This document shows, one piece after another, positions 33,565 to 45,465 of a stretch of DNA of 64,000 nucleotides. This DNA is from Nitrospinae bacterium AH_259_B05_G02_I21 (GTDB lineage: Bacteria; JADFOP01), in contig JALLOF010000003.1 of the NCBI GenBank assembly GCA_027717595.1, positions 37,006 through 101,005 of the forward strand. The letters are read 5' to 3'. The notes under the pieces were generated by a model that was given only the letters and a program-made list of their open reading frames with translations, did no database searches and was not told the origin of the DNA. The first letter of the stretch is position 1. The number at the start of each line of letters is the position of its first letter. The position numbers were made by a program, and so were the translations under genes.

Positions 33565-34641
33565 TTGGTTCGAACCTTCGCTGAGCGCTGCCGCGTCGTA
33601 GATGCGGCCGGGATGGCCCAGCATATGCTACGCGCACCGGCCATGGCGAAGACGGCCTACGAGGACGGCCGCCGAATCGTCGAAACGCAGCCGCCCGCCG
33701 ACCTCTCTCACCTCGTCGTGGCGGGCATGGGAGGCAGCGCCATAGGAGGCGATCTGTTGGGCGACCTGGCCGCGGGCACGAGCCCCGTGCCCATCGTCAC
33801 CCACCGGAGCTTCAGCCTCCCGGCCTTCGTCGGCCCATCGAGCGGGGTCGTGGCGGTCAGCTACTCGGGAGAGACGGCCGAGACGCTCTCGGCGTTCGCG
33901 GAGGCCTCGTCGCGGGGTGCCCTCCGGTGGGTGGTGGCTTCTGGTGGGACGCTGGCCGAGCGGGCCGCCGCCTCCAACGTCGCCGCGGTCGCCGTGCCGG
34001 GCGGCCTCCCCCCCCGGGTCGCAGTGGGATCCCTATTTTTCTCCCTCGTGGGCCTTGCCGAGGGGCTCGGCCTCCTCGGCCCTCAGGCCGAGGCCGTGGA
34101 GGAGGCGGCTTCGGCCTGGGTGAGGCTGAACGACCGCTACCGGTCCGAGGCCGACGAAGACGCCAACCCGGCGTTGACCCTCGCGCACAGGCTTGTCCAG
34201 GGCGTCCCCACCATCTACGGCGCGGCGGGCCTCACCGAAGGGGTGGCCCGCCGGTGGAAGTGCCAGCTCAACGAGAACAGCAAGATGGCAGCCACGAACG
34301 AGACGCTGCCCGAGCTCATCCACAACGAGGTCGCAAGCTACGAGCTCGACCCGACGCATCCCGGGCCCGCTCGTCTCGTCGTCCTGCTGGAGGACGACGA
34401 CGACGGCCCCGAGGTCGTCCGACAGCGGTCGCATCTGGCTGAGTGGCTCCTTGAGCGGGGGATTTCCGTGGAGCGGGCCGCCTCGGAGGGCCACTCCCGG
34501 CTGGCCCGCCTCATCTCCCTCGTCGTGCTCGGCGACTGGGTGAGCTACTACGCGGCGGTGCTGCGAGGGGTCGACCCCACCCCCGTCGCGTCCATCGACA
34601 CCCTCAAGGCGCTCGGGAGCGCCCCCAACGTCAGCCCATGA
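33565..34641 (+). CDS. Bifunctional phosphoglucose/phosphomannose isomerase
   Basis: A 358-residue SIS-domain protein of the PGI/PMI family, which interconverts glucose-6-P or mannose-6-P and fructose-6-P. Two SIS folds are visible: [16 protein letters not shown] with [16 protein letters not shown], and the second with [25 protein letters not shown], a segment diagnostic for this family. The start is TTG 33565 with GGGAGGGG (33551-33558) at good spacing. Its stop overlaps the lepA ATG (ATGA). Confidence 0.9.
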   Translation: MVRTFAERCRVVDAAGMAQHMLRAPAMAKTAYEDGRRIVETQPPADLSHLVVAGMGGSAIGGDLLGDLAAGTSPVPIVTHRSFSLPAFVGPSSGVVAVSYSGETAETLSAFAEASSRGALRWVVASGGTLAERAAASNVAAVAVPGGLPPRVAVGSLFFSLVGLAEGLGLLGPQAEAVEEAASAWVRLNDRYRSEADEDANPALTLAHRLVQGVPTIYGAAGLTEGVARRWKCQLNENSKMAATNETLPELIHNEVASYELDPTHPGPARLVVLLEDDDDGPEVVRQRSHLAEWLLERGISVERAASEGHSRLARLISLVVLGDWVSYYAAVLRGVDPTPVASIDTLKALGSAPNVSP

Positions 34642-36434
34642 AGAACGACATCCGCAACTTCTCCATCATCGCCCACATCGACCACGGCAAATCCACCCTT
34701 GCCGACCGGCTTCTCGAGGCCACGGGGCTGATGCCCGAGAGGGGCCGACGCGACCAGTACCTCGACCGGATGGAGCTGGAGCGAGAGCGCGGGATAACCA
34801 TCAAGGCCCAGATGGTCAGGCTCCCGTACGAGGCCGCCGACGGCGAGACCTACCAACTCAACCTCATCGACACCCCCGGGCACGTCGATTTCTCCTACGA
34901 GGTCTCCCGGAGCCTCGCGGCCTGCGAGGGGGCGCTGCTGGTGGTCGACGCCGTCCAGGGCATCGAGGCCCAAACGCTGGCCAACGCCACCCTGGCGCTC
35001 GAGCAAGACCTCGTCATCATTCCCGTCATCAACAAGATAGACCTGGAGCAGGCCGAGCCCGATCGGGCCGCCTCGCAGATCGAGCTGGTGCTCGGCCTCC
35101 CGAGCACTGAATGCCTCCTGGTCAGCGCGAAAGAGAGCATCGGCATCGAGGAGGTCTTCGAGGCCGTGGTACGCCGCATCCCCCCGCCAGGGGGCTCGCC
35201 CACCGCTCCGCTGCGGGCCCTCCTGGTGGACTCGTGGTACGACCCCTACCAGGGGGTCGTGATGCTGGTGCGGGTCGTTGACGGGACGCTGCGGCCCGGG
35301 CTGTCGATCCGCCTGTTTGCGACGGGGCGACAGACCGAAGTCGATCAGGTGGGGACATTCGCTCCCGAGCCCGAGAAGCTCGGGGCGCTCACCGCCGGCG
35401 AGGTGGGCTGGTGCACCGCCGGGATCAAGGACCTCCGAGACGCCACCGTCGGCGACACCATCACCGAGGCCGCCCGCCCCTGCGCCGAGCCCTTGACCGG
35501 CTACAAGCCTGTCAAGCCCATGGTCTTTTGCGGCCTCTACCCCATCGACCCGGACGCGTACGAACTGCTTCGGGCCAGCCTGGAGCGGCTCCACCTGAAC
35601 GACAGCGCATTCGTCTACCAGCCCGAGGTGAGCCCCGCCCTGGGGTTCGGCTTCCGGTGCGGGTTCCTCGGCCTGCTCCATATGGAGATCGTCCAGGAGC
35701 GGCTCGAGCGGGAGTTCGGCCTCGAGCTGCTGGCGACCCAGCCCAACGTCCTCCACGAAGCGGTGACCACCGACGGCGAGCGCCTGCGGGTGGAGATGCC
35801 CTCCCAGCTTCCCCCCCCTCAGCGGATCGACCGAATTGAAGAGCCCATAGTTTTGGCCACGGTCCTCGTGCCCGCCGAGCACCTGGGCCCGGTCCTGGCC
35901 CTGCTGCAAGAGCGCCGCGGCCACCAGCGGCGGATGGAGTACCTAGACGCCCGGACGGTCTCGCTGCTATACGAGCTGCCGCTAAACGAGATCGTGGTCG
36001 ATTTCTACGACCGGCTGAAGTCAGTGAGCCGGGGCTACGCTTCCTTCGACTACGAGGTGCTCGAGCTCAGGCCGGCGCCGCTCGTCAAGCTCGACATCCT
36101 CGTCAACGACGAGCCGGTCGACGCCCTCTCAGTCATCATCAACAAGGACCGCGCCTACCAGACGGGCAAGGCCCTGGTCGAGCAGCTGCGCCGGCTCATC
36201 CCCCGCCAACTGTTCGAGGTCGTGCTCCAGGCCGCCATCGGCGGGCGCGTAATCGCTCGCGAGAGCGTCAAGCCGCTGCGCAAGAACGTAATCGCGAAGC
36301 TCTACGGTGGGGACGTGACCCGCAAGCGCAAGCTGCTTGAGAAGCAAAAGGCCGGCAAAAAGCGGATGAAAAAGGTCGGGCGCGTGGAGATTCCCCAGGA
36401 GGCCTTCAGGGCCATCCTGAGCGTGGGGCGGTGA
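34638..36434 (+). CDS. lepA: Elongation factor 4
   Basis: A 598-residue translational GTPase that back-translocates or remodels ribosomes. G1 [11 protein letters not shown]3 DTPGHVDF, G4 NKID and the EF4-specific C-terminal domain ([30 protein letters not shown]) are all present. Length is typical. Overlaps at both ends (ATGA with the isomerase, GTGA with lepB) imply a tightly coupled trio; lepA-lepB is a classic pair. Confidence 0.97.
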   Translation: MKNDIRNFSIIAHIDHGKSTLADRLLEATGLMPERGRRDQYLDRMELERERGITIKAQMVRLPYEAADGETYQLNLIDTPGHVDFSYEVSRSLAACEGALLVVDAVQGIEAQTLANATLALEQDLVIIPVINKIDLEQAEPDRAASQIELVLGLPSTECLLVSAKESIGIEEVFEAVVRRIPPPGGSPTAPLRALLVDSWYDPYQGVVMLVRVVDGTLRPGLSIRLFATGRQTEVDQVGTFAPEPEKLGALTAGEVGWCTAGIKDLRDATVGDTITEAARPCAEPLTGYKPVKPMVFCGLYPIDPDAYELLRASLERLHLNDSAFVYQPEVSPALGFGFRCGFLGLLHMEIVQERLEREFGLELLATQPNVLHEAVTTDGERLRVEMPSQLPPPQRIDRIEEPIVLATVLVPAEHLGPVLALLQERRGHQRRMEYLDARTVSLLYELPLNEIVVDFYDRLKSVSRGYASFDYEVLELRPAPLVKLDILVNDEPVDALSVIINKDRAYQTGKALVEQLRRLIPRQLFEVVLQAAIGGRVIARESVKPLRKNVIAKLYGGDVTRKRKLLEKQKAGKKRMKKVGRVEIPQEAFRAILSVGR

Positions 36435-37063
36435 GTGGCGAGCGGGTGACGGGCATCCCCCAAAAACCAAAGGCCACCAGGCCCCACCTGCCGAAGGGGT
36501 GGCAGAAGGGCTCGAGGCTCAGAAGCAACATCGAGGCCTTGGGGATGGCCGTGGGCCTGGCCATCGTCCTTCGCATCTTCGTCGTCCAGGCCTTCACCAT
36601 CCCCTCGGGCTCCATGATTCCGACCCTCCTTGTGGGCGATTACATCCTCGTCAACAAGTTCATCTACCACTTCACGTCCGTGGGCCGGGGCGACATCGTC
36701 GTGTTCCGCTCCCCCGAGGACCCGGACCGAGACTACATCAAGCGAATCATCGGCCAGCCTGGGGAGAAGATCGCCATCAAGGGGGGAGTCGTCTTCGTCA
36801 ACGGCCAACCGCTGAAAGAGGCCTACGCCGACGCCCATTCGCCCGGCGGCTTGGGCGGATACATGGGAACCTGGGGCCCCAAGGTCGTCCCCCCCGGCTA
36901 TTACTTCCTCCTGGGGGACAATCGCAACAACAGCCGCGACAGCCGGGTCTGGGGCTTCCTCGACGGCGGCTTGATTCGGGGCCGTGCCTTCCTTATCTAC
37001 TTTTCCTGGAACGGCGAGCACCACACCGTGAGGTGGAGCCGCCTGGGCAAGGTCCTCCACTAG
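36431..37063 (+). CDS. lepB: Signal peptidase I
   Basis: A 210-residue leader peptidase with a single N-terminal membrane segment (about 36-54). The catalytic Ser61 is in PSGSMIPTL and Lys104 in [13 protein letters not shown]; the box E-type [14 protein letters not shown] follows. The start is GTG overlapping the lepA stop. It ends tail-to-tail with ksgA with a 4-base overlap. Confidence 0.96.
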   Translation: MSGERVTGIPQKPKATRPHLPKGWQKGSRLRSNIEALGMAVGLAIVLRIFVVQAFTIPSGSMIPTLLVGDYILVNKFIYHFTSVGRGDIVVFRSPEDPDRDYIKRIIGQPGEKIAIKGGVVFVNGQPLKEAYADAHSPGGLGGYMGTWGPKVVPPGYYFLLGDNRNNSRDSRVWGFLDGGLIRGRAFLIYFSWNGEHHTVRWSRLGKVLH

Positions 37064-37902
37064 CGCCTCGCCGCGAGGGCCCGCCACAGGGCGGCAAACT
37101 CCTCCAGGGTGAGGGTTTCCGCGCGCCTCTTCCCGTCGATGTCCACCTCAGCCATCGCCTGGTCCACCGCCTCGGCCGACCATCCCTGGGCCCGGAGCGC
37201 CTGGAGGTTGTTGCGAAGCGTCTTTCGCCGATGCGCAAAGGCCTTGCGCACCATGGCGAGGAACGCCTCCTCGTCTTGGCCCACCTCGACGGGCGGAGCC
37301 GACCTGGGGCTCATGGAGAGGACGGCCGAGTCCACCTTCGGCGGCGGCCAGAAGGCCTCGGCGGGCACATCGCCGTGATGGCGGGTTTCGAAGTAATAGG
37401 CCACCACGACCGATAGGGCCCCGTAGTCCTTCGTTCCGGCCGAGGCGTGGAGCCTGCGGGCCACCTCCCGCTGGACGGTCAGGGTCACCCGCCTCAAGCG
37501 CTCCCGCTCGTCGATGAAACGCCCCACCAGGGGCGCCGTAATCTGGTAGGGGATATTGGCCACAACGGCATAGGGCGCGGGGAGGGTCTCGTAGGGAAAC
37601 TTGAGAGCGTCGGTGTGGTGGACGGTGACGTTGGGGAAATCGGCCAGCGTCTCGGTGAGGATGGCGGCCAGGGCTTCGTCAATCTCCAGACAGTGAACGA
37701 TCCTGGCGCGGCGGGCCAGGGCCCGGGTCAAGGCGCCGACACCTCCGCCTATCTCGAGCACGGTATCGTCGGGCCCCACCTCGGCGGCGTCCACGACGGC
37801 TTGCAGGGCCTCCTCATCGACGACGAAGTGTTGGCCCAACGCCTTGCGGGGGCGCACCCCATGGGCGCTCAGAATCCCCCTGGTCCTTCGGTACAGCGAC
37901 AC
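37060..37902 (-). CDS. ksgA: 16S rRNA dimethyladenosine transferase
   Basis: A 280-residue KsgA/RsmA that dimethylates the two adenines near the 3' end of 16S rRNA. The N-terminal RPRKALGQHFVVDEEAL, SAM motif VLEIGGGVGALTRAL, catalytic NIPYQI and the motif FWPPPKVDSAVL are present. The start is GTG with GGGAGGTGA upstream. That RBS lies inside one arm of a 9 bp inverted repeat. Confidence 0.96.
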   Translation of the reverse strand: MSLYRRTRGILSAHGVRPRKALGQHFVVDEEALQAVVDAAEVGPDDTVLEIGGGVGALTRALARRARIVHCLEIDEALAAILTETLADFPNVTVHHTDALKFPYETLPAPYAVVANIPYQITAPLVGRFIDERERLRRVTLTVQREVARRLHASAGTKDYGALSVVVAYYFETRHHGDVPAEAFWPPPKVDSAVLSMSPRSAPPVEVGQDEEAFLAMVRKAFAHRRKTLRNNLQALRAQGWSAEAVDQAMAEVDIDGKRRAETLTLEEFAALWRALAARR

Positions 37903-37946
37903 GGACTCACCTCCCTCATCGCTCCAAAGCGGGTGAGTCCATTATA
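37903..37946 (-). promoter_or_regulatory. ksgA -10 box and leader with RBS-sequestering inverted repeat
   Basis: TATAAT on the minus strand (37941-37946) has only a weak -35. GGACTCACC (37903-37911) and GGTGAGTCC (37932-37940) are perfectly complementary, and the arm nearer the gene holds the RBS core. The transcript start near 37934 would trim the 5' arm to about 7 bases. Confidence 0.45.
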
Positions 37947-38015
37947 CGGCCCAGCCGCCACGGCCGACCAGCAGCTTTTCATCCACTAGGGTGGTCTTGG
38001 CGCTTTCGGAACTAG

Positions 38016-39020
<1,005 letters not shown>

Positions 39021-39070
39021 TCCCACGGTGGCAGCGAAACCCGAGGGCGGGCCGAAGGGTGTTTTCCAGG

Positions 39071-39097
39071 TTGACAAGCGCCCATGCGAGGTATAAT
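39071..39097 (+). promoter_or_regulatory. Promoter of the sdh/frd operon
   Basis: TTGACA (39071-39076) and TATAAT (39092-39097), both perfect but only 15 bp apart. The short spacer may make it activator-dependent. A leader of about 100 bases follows. Confidence 0.6.
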
Positions 39098-39205
39098 GTA
39101 AGGTGGTTTTGACCGGCCTCGTTTATGCGTAAACCTCCTTAATCAACAAATCCTTTCCACCCGCCGAGAGTGTGGCGGTGTGACTGGAGCTAGTCGAGGT
39201 TACCG

Positions 39206-40912
39206 ATGGATGTTCCTAAGCACGACGTCCTGATTGTGGGCGGAGGTGGGGCCGGCCTGCGCGCCGCCATCGCAGCGGTGGAGGCCGACGAGCATATCAC
39301 CGTCGGAGTGGTCTCCAAGGTCTACCCCATGCGGAGCCACACGGTCTCGGCGGAGGGAGGGACCGCGGCGGCCGTTCGTGAGGACAATACCGATTCGCAC
39401 GCCTACGACACGATCAAAGGAAGCGATTTCTTGGCGGACCAAGATGCGGTCGAGATTTTTGTCAAAGAGTCCATTGATGAAGTGATACAGCTGGAGCATT
39501 GGGGGTGTCCGTGGAGCCGTGACCCGGACGGCCTCATGAGTGTGAGAACCTTCGGCGGCATGAGTGTGGATCGCACGCTCTTTTGCTCCGACAAGACCGG
39601 GTTTCACATGCTTCACACGCTGTATCAAACGGCCCTGAAATACGACCGCATTGCCTGGTACGACGAGTGGTTCGTCACCTCGCTGCTGAAAGACGACGGT
39701 AAGATCTGCGGCGTGACGGCACTGAACGTGCGCTCCGGTGCCATTGACGCCATCCCGGCCAAGGCTGTGATACTCTGCACCGGCGGGGCCGGCAAGCTCT
39801 TTGCCTTTACCACCAATGCCTCGATCAAGACGGGCGATGGCATGGCCCTGACCTATCGTGCGGGCGGTCCCCTGAAAGATATGGAATTCGTGCAATACCA
39901 TCCCACCGGCTTACCGGGGACCGGCATCCTCATCACAGAGGCCTCCCGAAGCGAGGGAGGGCACATGATCAACCGCGAAGGGGACCGCTACCTAAGCGCG
40001 TACACGCCTGAGCGCATGGAGCTGGGACCCCGCGACATGCTGTCGCGCGCGTTTATCCAAGAGATGAGGGCCAATCGGGTCTTCGAGGGACCGTATGGGG
40101 AGTATGTCCATCTCGATATCCGGCACCTGGGGGAGGAGCTAATCATGGAACGCCTCCCCTTTGTGCGGGAGTTGGCTACCGAATACGTGGGGATCGACCC
40201 GGTGTATGAACCGATCCCTGTACGGCCGGTGGTCCACTACATGATGGGGGGGATTCACACGGACGCCAACGCGAAGACCCCCGTCGACGGGCTCTACGCG
40301 GCAGGGGAAGCCGCCTGCGTGAGCATGAACGGGGCCAACCGTCTGGGATCCAACTCCCTATCCGAGATCATTGTGTTTGGGGCCCGCTCCGGGAAGGCGG
40401 CTGTGGAGTATGCCTCGGAGCAGGAATTTCCCGAGGCCAACACCCTGAGCCAGATGGCGCAAGCGGAAAAGAAGCGGATCGAGGAGCAATTTCTCAAGCC
40501 CCGAAACGGCAACGAGCGGGTCGCCACAATCCGCCGCGATCTTCAGCTCGCGATGGAGCAAGGCGCCGGCATCTACCGCACCGAAGAGGAAATGAAGACG
40601 GCGTGCGAGGCGATCCGGAAGCTCCTGAAACGCTACGAACAGGTGGAGGTGGATGATAAGTCGAGTGTGTTTAACACCGATCTCATTGCTGCGTTGGAGC
40701 TGGGCTACATGCTCGATGTCGCCGAGGCGCTAGCCCACTCCGCCTTGCTGCGGGAAGAATCGAGAGGCTCGCACGCCCGGGAGGACTTTACGACGCGCGA
40801 TGACGAGCGCTTTCTGCAGCACTCCCTGGCCTACCAAACACCAGAGGGGCCTCGCATCGAATACCTGCCGGTTTCCATCACCCGCTGGCAGCCTGAAGAG
40901 CGAAAGTACTAG
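39206..40912 (+). CDS. sdhA: Succinate dehydrogenase/fumarate reductase flavoprotein subunit
   Basis: A 568-residue covalently flavinylated subunit. The FAD dinucleotide fold [13 protein letters not shown] is near residues 12-24; the flavinylated His is in [15 protein letters not shown]. Substrate residues are in [23 protein letters not shown] and the catalytic Arg in MANRL-like [11 protein letters not shown]. It catalyses succinate-fumarate interconversion at the membrane. Base composition is visibly lower in G+C than that of mdh or sucC. A gap of 128 bases precedes sdhB. Confidence 0.94.
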   Translation: MDVPKHDVLIVGGGGAGLRAAIAAVEADEHITVGVVSKVYPMRSHTVSAEGGTAAAVREDNTDSHAYDTIKGSDFLADQDAVEIFVKESIDEVIQLEHWGCPWSRDPDGLMSVRTFGGMSVDRTLFCSDKTGFHMLHTLYQTALKYDRIAWYDEWFVTSLLKDDGKICGVTALNVRSGAIDAIPAKAVILCTGGAGKLFAFTTNASIKTGDGMALTYRAGGPLKDMEFVQYHPTGLPGTGILITEASRSEGGHMINREGDRYLSAYTPERMELGPRDMLSRAFIQEMRANRVFEGPYGEYVHLDIRHLGEELIMERLPFVRELATEYVGIDPVYEPIPVRPVVHYMMGGIHTDANAKTPVDGLYAAGEAACVSMNGANRLGSNSLSEIIVFGARSGKAAVEYASEQEFPEANTLSQMAQAEKKRIEEQFLKPRNGNERVATIRRDLQLAMEQGAGIYRTEEEMKTACEAIRKLLKRYEQVEVDDKSSVFNTDLIAALELGYMLDVAEALAHSALLREESRGSHAREDFTTRDDERFLQHSLAYQTPEGPRIEYLPVSITRWQPEERKY

Positions 40913-41040
40913 GACACGGTAGCGAAAAGCCGTCACGAGGTCTTTACCATCACGAAACGCAGACACCACATGTTTGCCTCCGGGCTCGCACTTTCGCGGC
41001 GGGCTTTACGACGAGCGCACTCTCAGGAGCAGGAGAAACC

Positions 41041-41787
41041 ATGAGCGCCAAGAAGATCACGATGCGAGTGACACGGTATCGCCCGGAGCAAGAGGACGCT
41101 CCCACGGAGCAGGCCTACGAGCTCGAGTTTCCCGATGACTGGGTGGTCCTCGACGCGCTCAACTACATCAAGGATGACGTGGACGGCACGCTCACGTTCC
41201 GCTGGTCGTGCCGGATGGGCATATGCGGAAGCTGCGGCATGATGGTCAACGGGGAGCCTAAGCTGACCTGCGCCGCCTTTTTGCGGGACTACTATCCGGC
41301 TGAGATCCGGGTGGAGCCGTTGCAGTACTTCCCGATCATCCGGGATCTGGTCATCGATATGACCGACTTTCTGCACAAACTCAAGGCCATCACGCCCTGG
41401 ATCGTCCGGGACGAGGAAAAACCGCTCGCCGAGGGGGAGTATCTCCAGACACCTGCTCAACTGGCCGATTACAAGCAATTCAGCATGTGCATCAACTGCA
41501 TGCTCTGTTACTCTGCCTGTCCGGTGTACGGCCATGAGCCCGAGTTCATCGGCCCGGCCGCCATCGCCCTGGCCCACCGATACAACCTCGACTCCAGGGA
41601 CGAAGGACAGGAGGCGCGCCAGCAGGTGATTGCGAGCAGCGAGGGCATCTGGGATTGTACCCTGGTGGGTGAGTGCACCGAGGTGTGTCCAAAGCGTGTG
41701 GACCCGGCGATGGCCATCCAGCGGACGAAAGTCGCCACGACGACGGAGTGGGCCAAGTCCATGCTCATGCCGTGGGGGAAGCAATGA
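41041..41787 (+). CDS. sdhB: Succinate dehydrogenase/fumarate reductase iron-sulfur subunit
   Basis: A 248-residue electron-transfer subunit. The 2Fe-2S loop [15 protein letters not shown] is near 59-73. The C-terminal ferredoxin part has [12 protein letters not shown] and [17 protein letters not shown] for the 4Fe-4S and 3Fe-4S clusters. AGGAG lies just upstream. The frdC ATG overlaps its stop (ATGA). Confidence 0.95.
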   Translation: MSAKKITMRVTRYRPEQEDAPTEQAYELEFPDDWVVLDALNYIKDDVDGTLTFRWSCRMGICGSCGMMVNGEPKLTCAAFLRDYYPAEIRVEPLQYFPIIRDLVIDMTDFLHKLKAITPWIVRDEEKPLAEGEYLQTPAQLADYKQFSMCINCMLCYSACPVYGHEPEFIGPAAIALAHRYNLDSRDEGQEARQQVIASSEGIWDCTLVGECTEVCPKRVDPAMAIQRTKVATTTEWAKSMLMPWGKQ

Positions 41788-42191
41788 AACAGCCCGAGCC
41801 CGAATATACCTATCCAACCTATCACCGCCCTATCCCCGCCACCTGGTGGCTACGCGATCGCAAGTACTTCCTGTTCATGATGCGCGAGCTGAGCAGCTTT
41901 TTCATCGCCGTCTTTTTGCTCATCTACCTATACGGGCTCTCGTTGCTGTCCAAGGGACAGGCGGCGTACGGGCAGTTTCAGGAGACCCTGCGCTCTGGCG
42001 GGTTCACCCTCTTTTTCGTGGTGGCGTTCATCTTCGCCGTCTACCACTCTTGGACCTGGTGGAGCATCATGGGCAAAGTCCAGGTCGTCCGCCTGGGGGA
42101 CCATAAGGTTCCGGAGAGGGTGATAACAGCCGTCGCCCTTGCGGGCTGGGTTGTGGCATCCGCGGTGGTGCTCTTCGTGTTTACGAGGTGA
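41784..42191 (+). CDS. frdC: Fumarate reductase subunit C-like membrane anchor
   Basis: A 135-residue protein with three hydrophobic segments (about 30-52, 64-84, 110-132). The opening [20 protein letters not shown] and the following segment resemble FrdC of the enterobacterial quinol:fumarate reductase. It anchors the SdhA/B pair and helps bind quinone. It overlaps sdhB by 4 bases and precedes frdD by 5. Confidence 0.85.
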   Translation: MKQPEPEYTYPTYHRPIPATWWLRDRKYFLFMMRELSSFFIAVFLLIYLYGLSLLSKGQAAYGQFQETLRSGGFTLFFVVAFIFAVYHSWTWWSIMGKVQVVRLGDHKVPERVITAVALAGWVVASAVVLFVFTR

Positions 42192-42196
42192 GGGCC

Positions 42197-42538
42197 ATGT
42201 ACGAAGTGAATAAGACCGAGCCGTTCTGGTGGGGCTTGTTCTCGTTGGGAGGCGTCGTGGCCGCGCTGTTTGTGCCGATCCACATCATAATGGTCGGCTT
42301 CCTCTCGGCCGAGGCCGTAGGCTACCACCAGATGGTGGCCCTGGTCGGCAATCCGCTCATCAAGCTCTACCTCTTCACGTTGGTGTCGCTCCCCCTCTTT
42401 CACGCGGCCCATCGGCTTCGATTTGCATTGAAAGACCTGGGGCTCAAGGTAGCAGGAGGGCTCTTGGGCGTGTTCTTATACGGGGGAGCGGTGTTCGGAA
42501 CCATGGTGGCCGCCTACATTGTGGCGACCCTTCCATGA
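42197..42538 (+). CDS. frdD: Fumarate reductase subunit D-like membrane anchor
   Basis: A 113-residue three-helix protein. The start NKTEPFWWGLFSLGG and HAAHRLRFALKDLGL match FrdD. A GAGGTGAGGG RBS spans the frdC end. Together with frdC it gives a type D (haem-free, FrdCD) membrane domain rather than the cytochrome b558 SdhC/D type. The operon ends here; no clear terminator was seen in the 123 bases before sucC. Confidence 0.85.
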   Translation: MYEVNKTEPFWWGLFSLGGVVAALFVPIHIIMVGFLSAEAVGYHQMVALVGNPLIKLYLFTLVSLPLFHAAHRLRFALKDLGLKVAGGLLGVFLYGGAVFGTMVAAYIVATLP

Positions 42539-42661
42539 TCGGGAAGCAGGGCGTGGCCGTCAGGGATTCTTCCCCCGCTTAAGACCCCACCTCAAAGGGA
42601 CCGTCGCCGGCCCTCGCCGAACCATCCTCCGACCATCGGTCCGCCCCCCAAGGGAGTCGCC

Positions 42662-43828
42662 ATGAAAATCCACGAGCACGAGGCCAAGGAAATTCTCAAA
42701 CACTACGGGGTGCCAGTCCCCAACGGCGCTGTGGCCTCTACTGCCGAGGAGGCCCGGGCCGTGGCCGAGCGGCTCGGCGGCACGGTCGTGGTCAAGGCCC
42801 AGATCCACGCCGGCGGCCGGGGCAAGGGCGGGGGTATCAAGCTCTCCGACGGGCCCGCCGAAGCGCAAAGGGCGGCCGAGGCGATCCTCGGCATGACGCT
42901 CATCACCCCCCAGACGGGCCCTGAAGGCCGGGTGGTCCAAAAGGTCCTCGTCGAGGAGGGCATGGAGATCGAGAAGGAGCTCTACCTGGGCATCGTGATC
43001 GACCGCGCCGTCAACCGGCCCGTGGTCATGGCCAGCGAAGCGGGAGGGATGGAGATCGAGGAGGTCGCGGCCGCGACGCCGCAGATGATTATCAAAGAGG
43101 CGGTGGACCCTCTGCTTGGGCTCAAGCCCTACCAGGCCCGCAACCTCGCCTTCGGCCTCAACCTTCCTGCCGAGCTCATCTCAACGGGGGTCAAGTTCAT
43201 AACAGGGCTCTACAAGTGCTTCGAGGAGATGGACTGCTCACTCGCCGAGATCAACCCGCTTGTCATCACCCGAGACGGCCGCCTGCTTGCCCTCGATGCG
43301 AAGATGAACTTCGACGACAACGCCCTTTGGCGCCACAAGGACGTTGAGGAGATGCGCGACCTCAACGAGGAAGAGCCCCTGGAGATCGAGGCGAGCAAGC
43401 ACAACCTCAACTACATCAAGCTCGACGGAAACGTCGGATGCATGGTCAACGGGGCCGGGCTCGCGATGGCCACGATGGACATCATCAAGCTCGCCGGAGG
43501 CGAGCCGGCCAACTTCCTCGATGTGGGAGGCGGCGCCACCCAGGAGATGGTTGAGAACGCCTTCCGCATCCTCATTAGCGACGAGCACGTAAAGGCCGTC
43601 CTCATCAACATCTTCGGAGGCATCCTGCGATGTGACGTGCTGGCCCGGGGGGTCGTCGAGGCGGTCAAAAAGGTGCAGGTGAACATGCCCATCGTGGTCC
43701 GCCTTGAGGGGACCAACGCCGAGGAGGGCCGGGAGATTTTGCAGACCTCGGGGCTGGAGTTCACCGTCGCCACGGGCATGGCCGATGCCGCAGAGAAGGT
43801 CGTCGCGGCGGCTCAGGCGGCGGGCTAG
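42662..43828 (+). CDS. sucC: Succinyl-CoA synthetase beta subunit
   Basis: A 388-residue ATP-grasp subunit. It begins [20 protein letters not shown] and has [38 protein letters not shown] and the C-terminal [12 protein letters not shown]. It makes ATP or GTP from succinyl-CoA with SucD. Followed by sucD after 36 bases. Confidence 0.97.
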   Translation: MKIHEHEAKEILKHYGVPVPNGAVASTAEEARAVAERLGGTVVVKAQIHAGGRGKGGGIKLSDGPAEAQRAAEAILGMTLITPQTGPEGRVVQKVLVEEGMEIEKELYLGIVIDRAVNRPVVMASEAGGMEIEEVAAATPQMIIKEAVDPLLGLKPYQARNLAFGLNLPAELISTGVKFITGLYKCFEEMDCSLAEINPLVITRDGRLLALDAKMNFDDNALWRHKDVEEMRDLNEEEPLEIEASKHNLNYIKLDGNVGCMVNGAGLAMATMDIIKLAGGEPANFLDVGGGATQEMVENAFRILISDEHVKAVLINIFGGILRCDVLARGVVEAVKKVQVNMPIVVRLEGTNAEEGREILQTSGLEFTVATGMADAAEKVVAAAQAAG

Positions 43829-43864
43829 GCCACCTTACAACCCAACAGGGGAACGAACGACACG

Positions 43865-44737
<873 letters not shown>

Positions 44738-44750
44738 CGAGGCACCCTCT

Positions 44751-45182
44751 ATGGCCCTTGAGCGCACCCTGGCCATCATAAAGCCCGACGCCGTAGAGCG
44801 GGGCCTGACCGGGCCGATCGTTCAGATCCTCGAGGAGGCGGGCTTCACCATTGTGACCCTCAAGAAAGTCTGTCTCACCAAGGCGCAGGCCCAGTCCTTC
44901 TACGACGTCCACCGGGAGCGACCCTTTTTCGACAGTCTTACGAGCTACATATCGAGCGGGCCGTCCGTGGCCCTGGTCCTCGAGAGGGACGGCGCCATCG
45001 AGGAGCTGCGCCAGCTGATGGGCGCCACCGACCCCGCCCAGGCCGCCCCCGGAACCATCCGGGCCCGATGGGGAGAATCCATCGAGCGCAACGCCATTCA
45101 CGGCTCCGACGGCCCGGAGACGGCGCCCGTTGAGGTGGCCTTCTTCTTCAGCGACCTGGAGCGGATGGGGAGGCTGGGATGA
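44751..45182 (+). CDS. ndk: Nucleoside diphosphate kinase
   Basis: A 143-residue NDK transferring gamma-phosphate among nucleotides. ERTLAIIKPDAVERGL opens it and the phosphohistidine lies in NAIHGSDGPETA. ATG 44751 gives the family length; frame upstream overlaps sucD. Its stop overlaps the next gene's ATG. Position after sucCD allows coupling of substrate-level phosphorylation to the NTP pool. Confidence 0.97.
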   Translation: MALERTLAIIKPDAVERGLTGPIVQILEEAGFTIVTLKKVCLTKAQAQSFYDVHRERPFFDSLTSYISSGPSVALVLERDGAIEELRQLMGATDPAQAAPGTIRARWGESIERNAIHGSDGPETAPVEVAFFFSDLERMGRLG

Positions 45183-45379
45183 GGCGACGCCGGCACAAAA
45201 CGCCCGGCGAGGAGGCCCAGGAGCTCTGGGAAGGCCTAACGCCCGATAATATGAACACCTCCATCCGGCAGGTCGAACACCTCTTGAGCACGCTCGACCC
45301 GGCCAGCCCCGAGTGGGAAGAGGCCTTCGAGGTCCTGGAGGCGATGAGCCGTTACCGGGAGGACGTCAGGGGCGACTAG
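45179..45379 (+). CDS. Small conserved-looking hypothetical protein
   Basis: A 66-residue protein starting at an ATGA overlap with ndk. The N-terminus is Arg-rich (MRRRRHKTPGEEA), the rest acidic and helical (PEWEEAFEVLEAMSRYRED). No family recognised, no membrane segment. Coupling to ndk and a terminator 36 bases downstream support it as a real gene. Confidence 0.55.
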   Translation: MRRRRHKTPGEEAQELWEGLTPDNMNTSIRQVEHLLSTLDPASPEWEEAFEVLEAMSRYREDVRGD

Positions 45380-45414
45380 CCCGCCCGGGCGCGGCCTACC
45401 TTAAGCGAAAGAGA

Positions 45415-45451
45415 AAGCCCCCGCGGTCTTCCGCGGGGGCTTGGCTTTTTT
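45415..45451. terminator. Strong terminator, possibly bidirectional
   Basis: A 12 bp stem AAGCCCCCGCGG (45415-45426) with CCGCGGGGGCTT (45431-45442), then GGC and six Ts (45446-45451). On the minus strand a T-rich stretch also follows, so it could stop the convergent gene ending at 45466. Confidence 0.9.
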
Positions 45452-45465
45452 GGGAAGAGAGCTCC

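Noticed and set aside
33549-33584. ATG at 33549 as start of the isomerase
   Set aside because: It is in another frame and closes after eleven codons; TTG 33565 has the fitting RBS.
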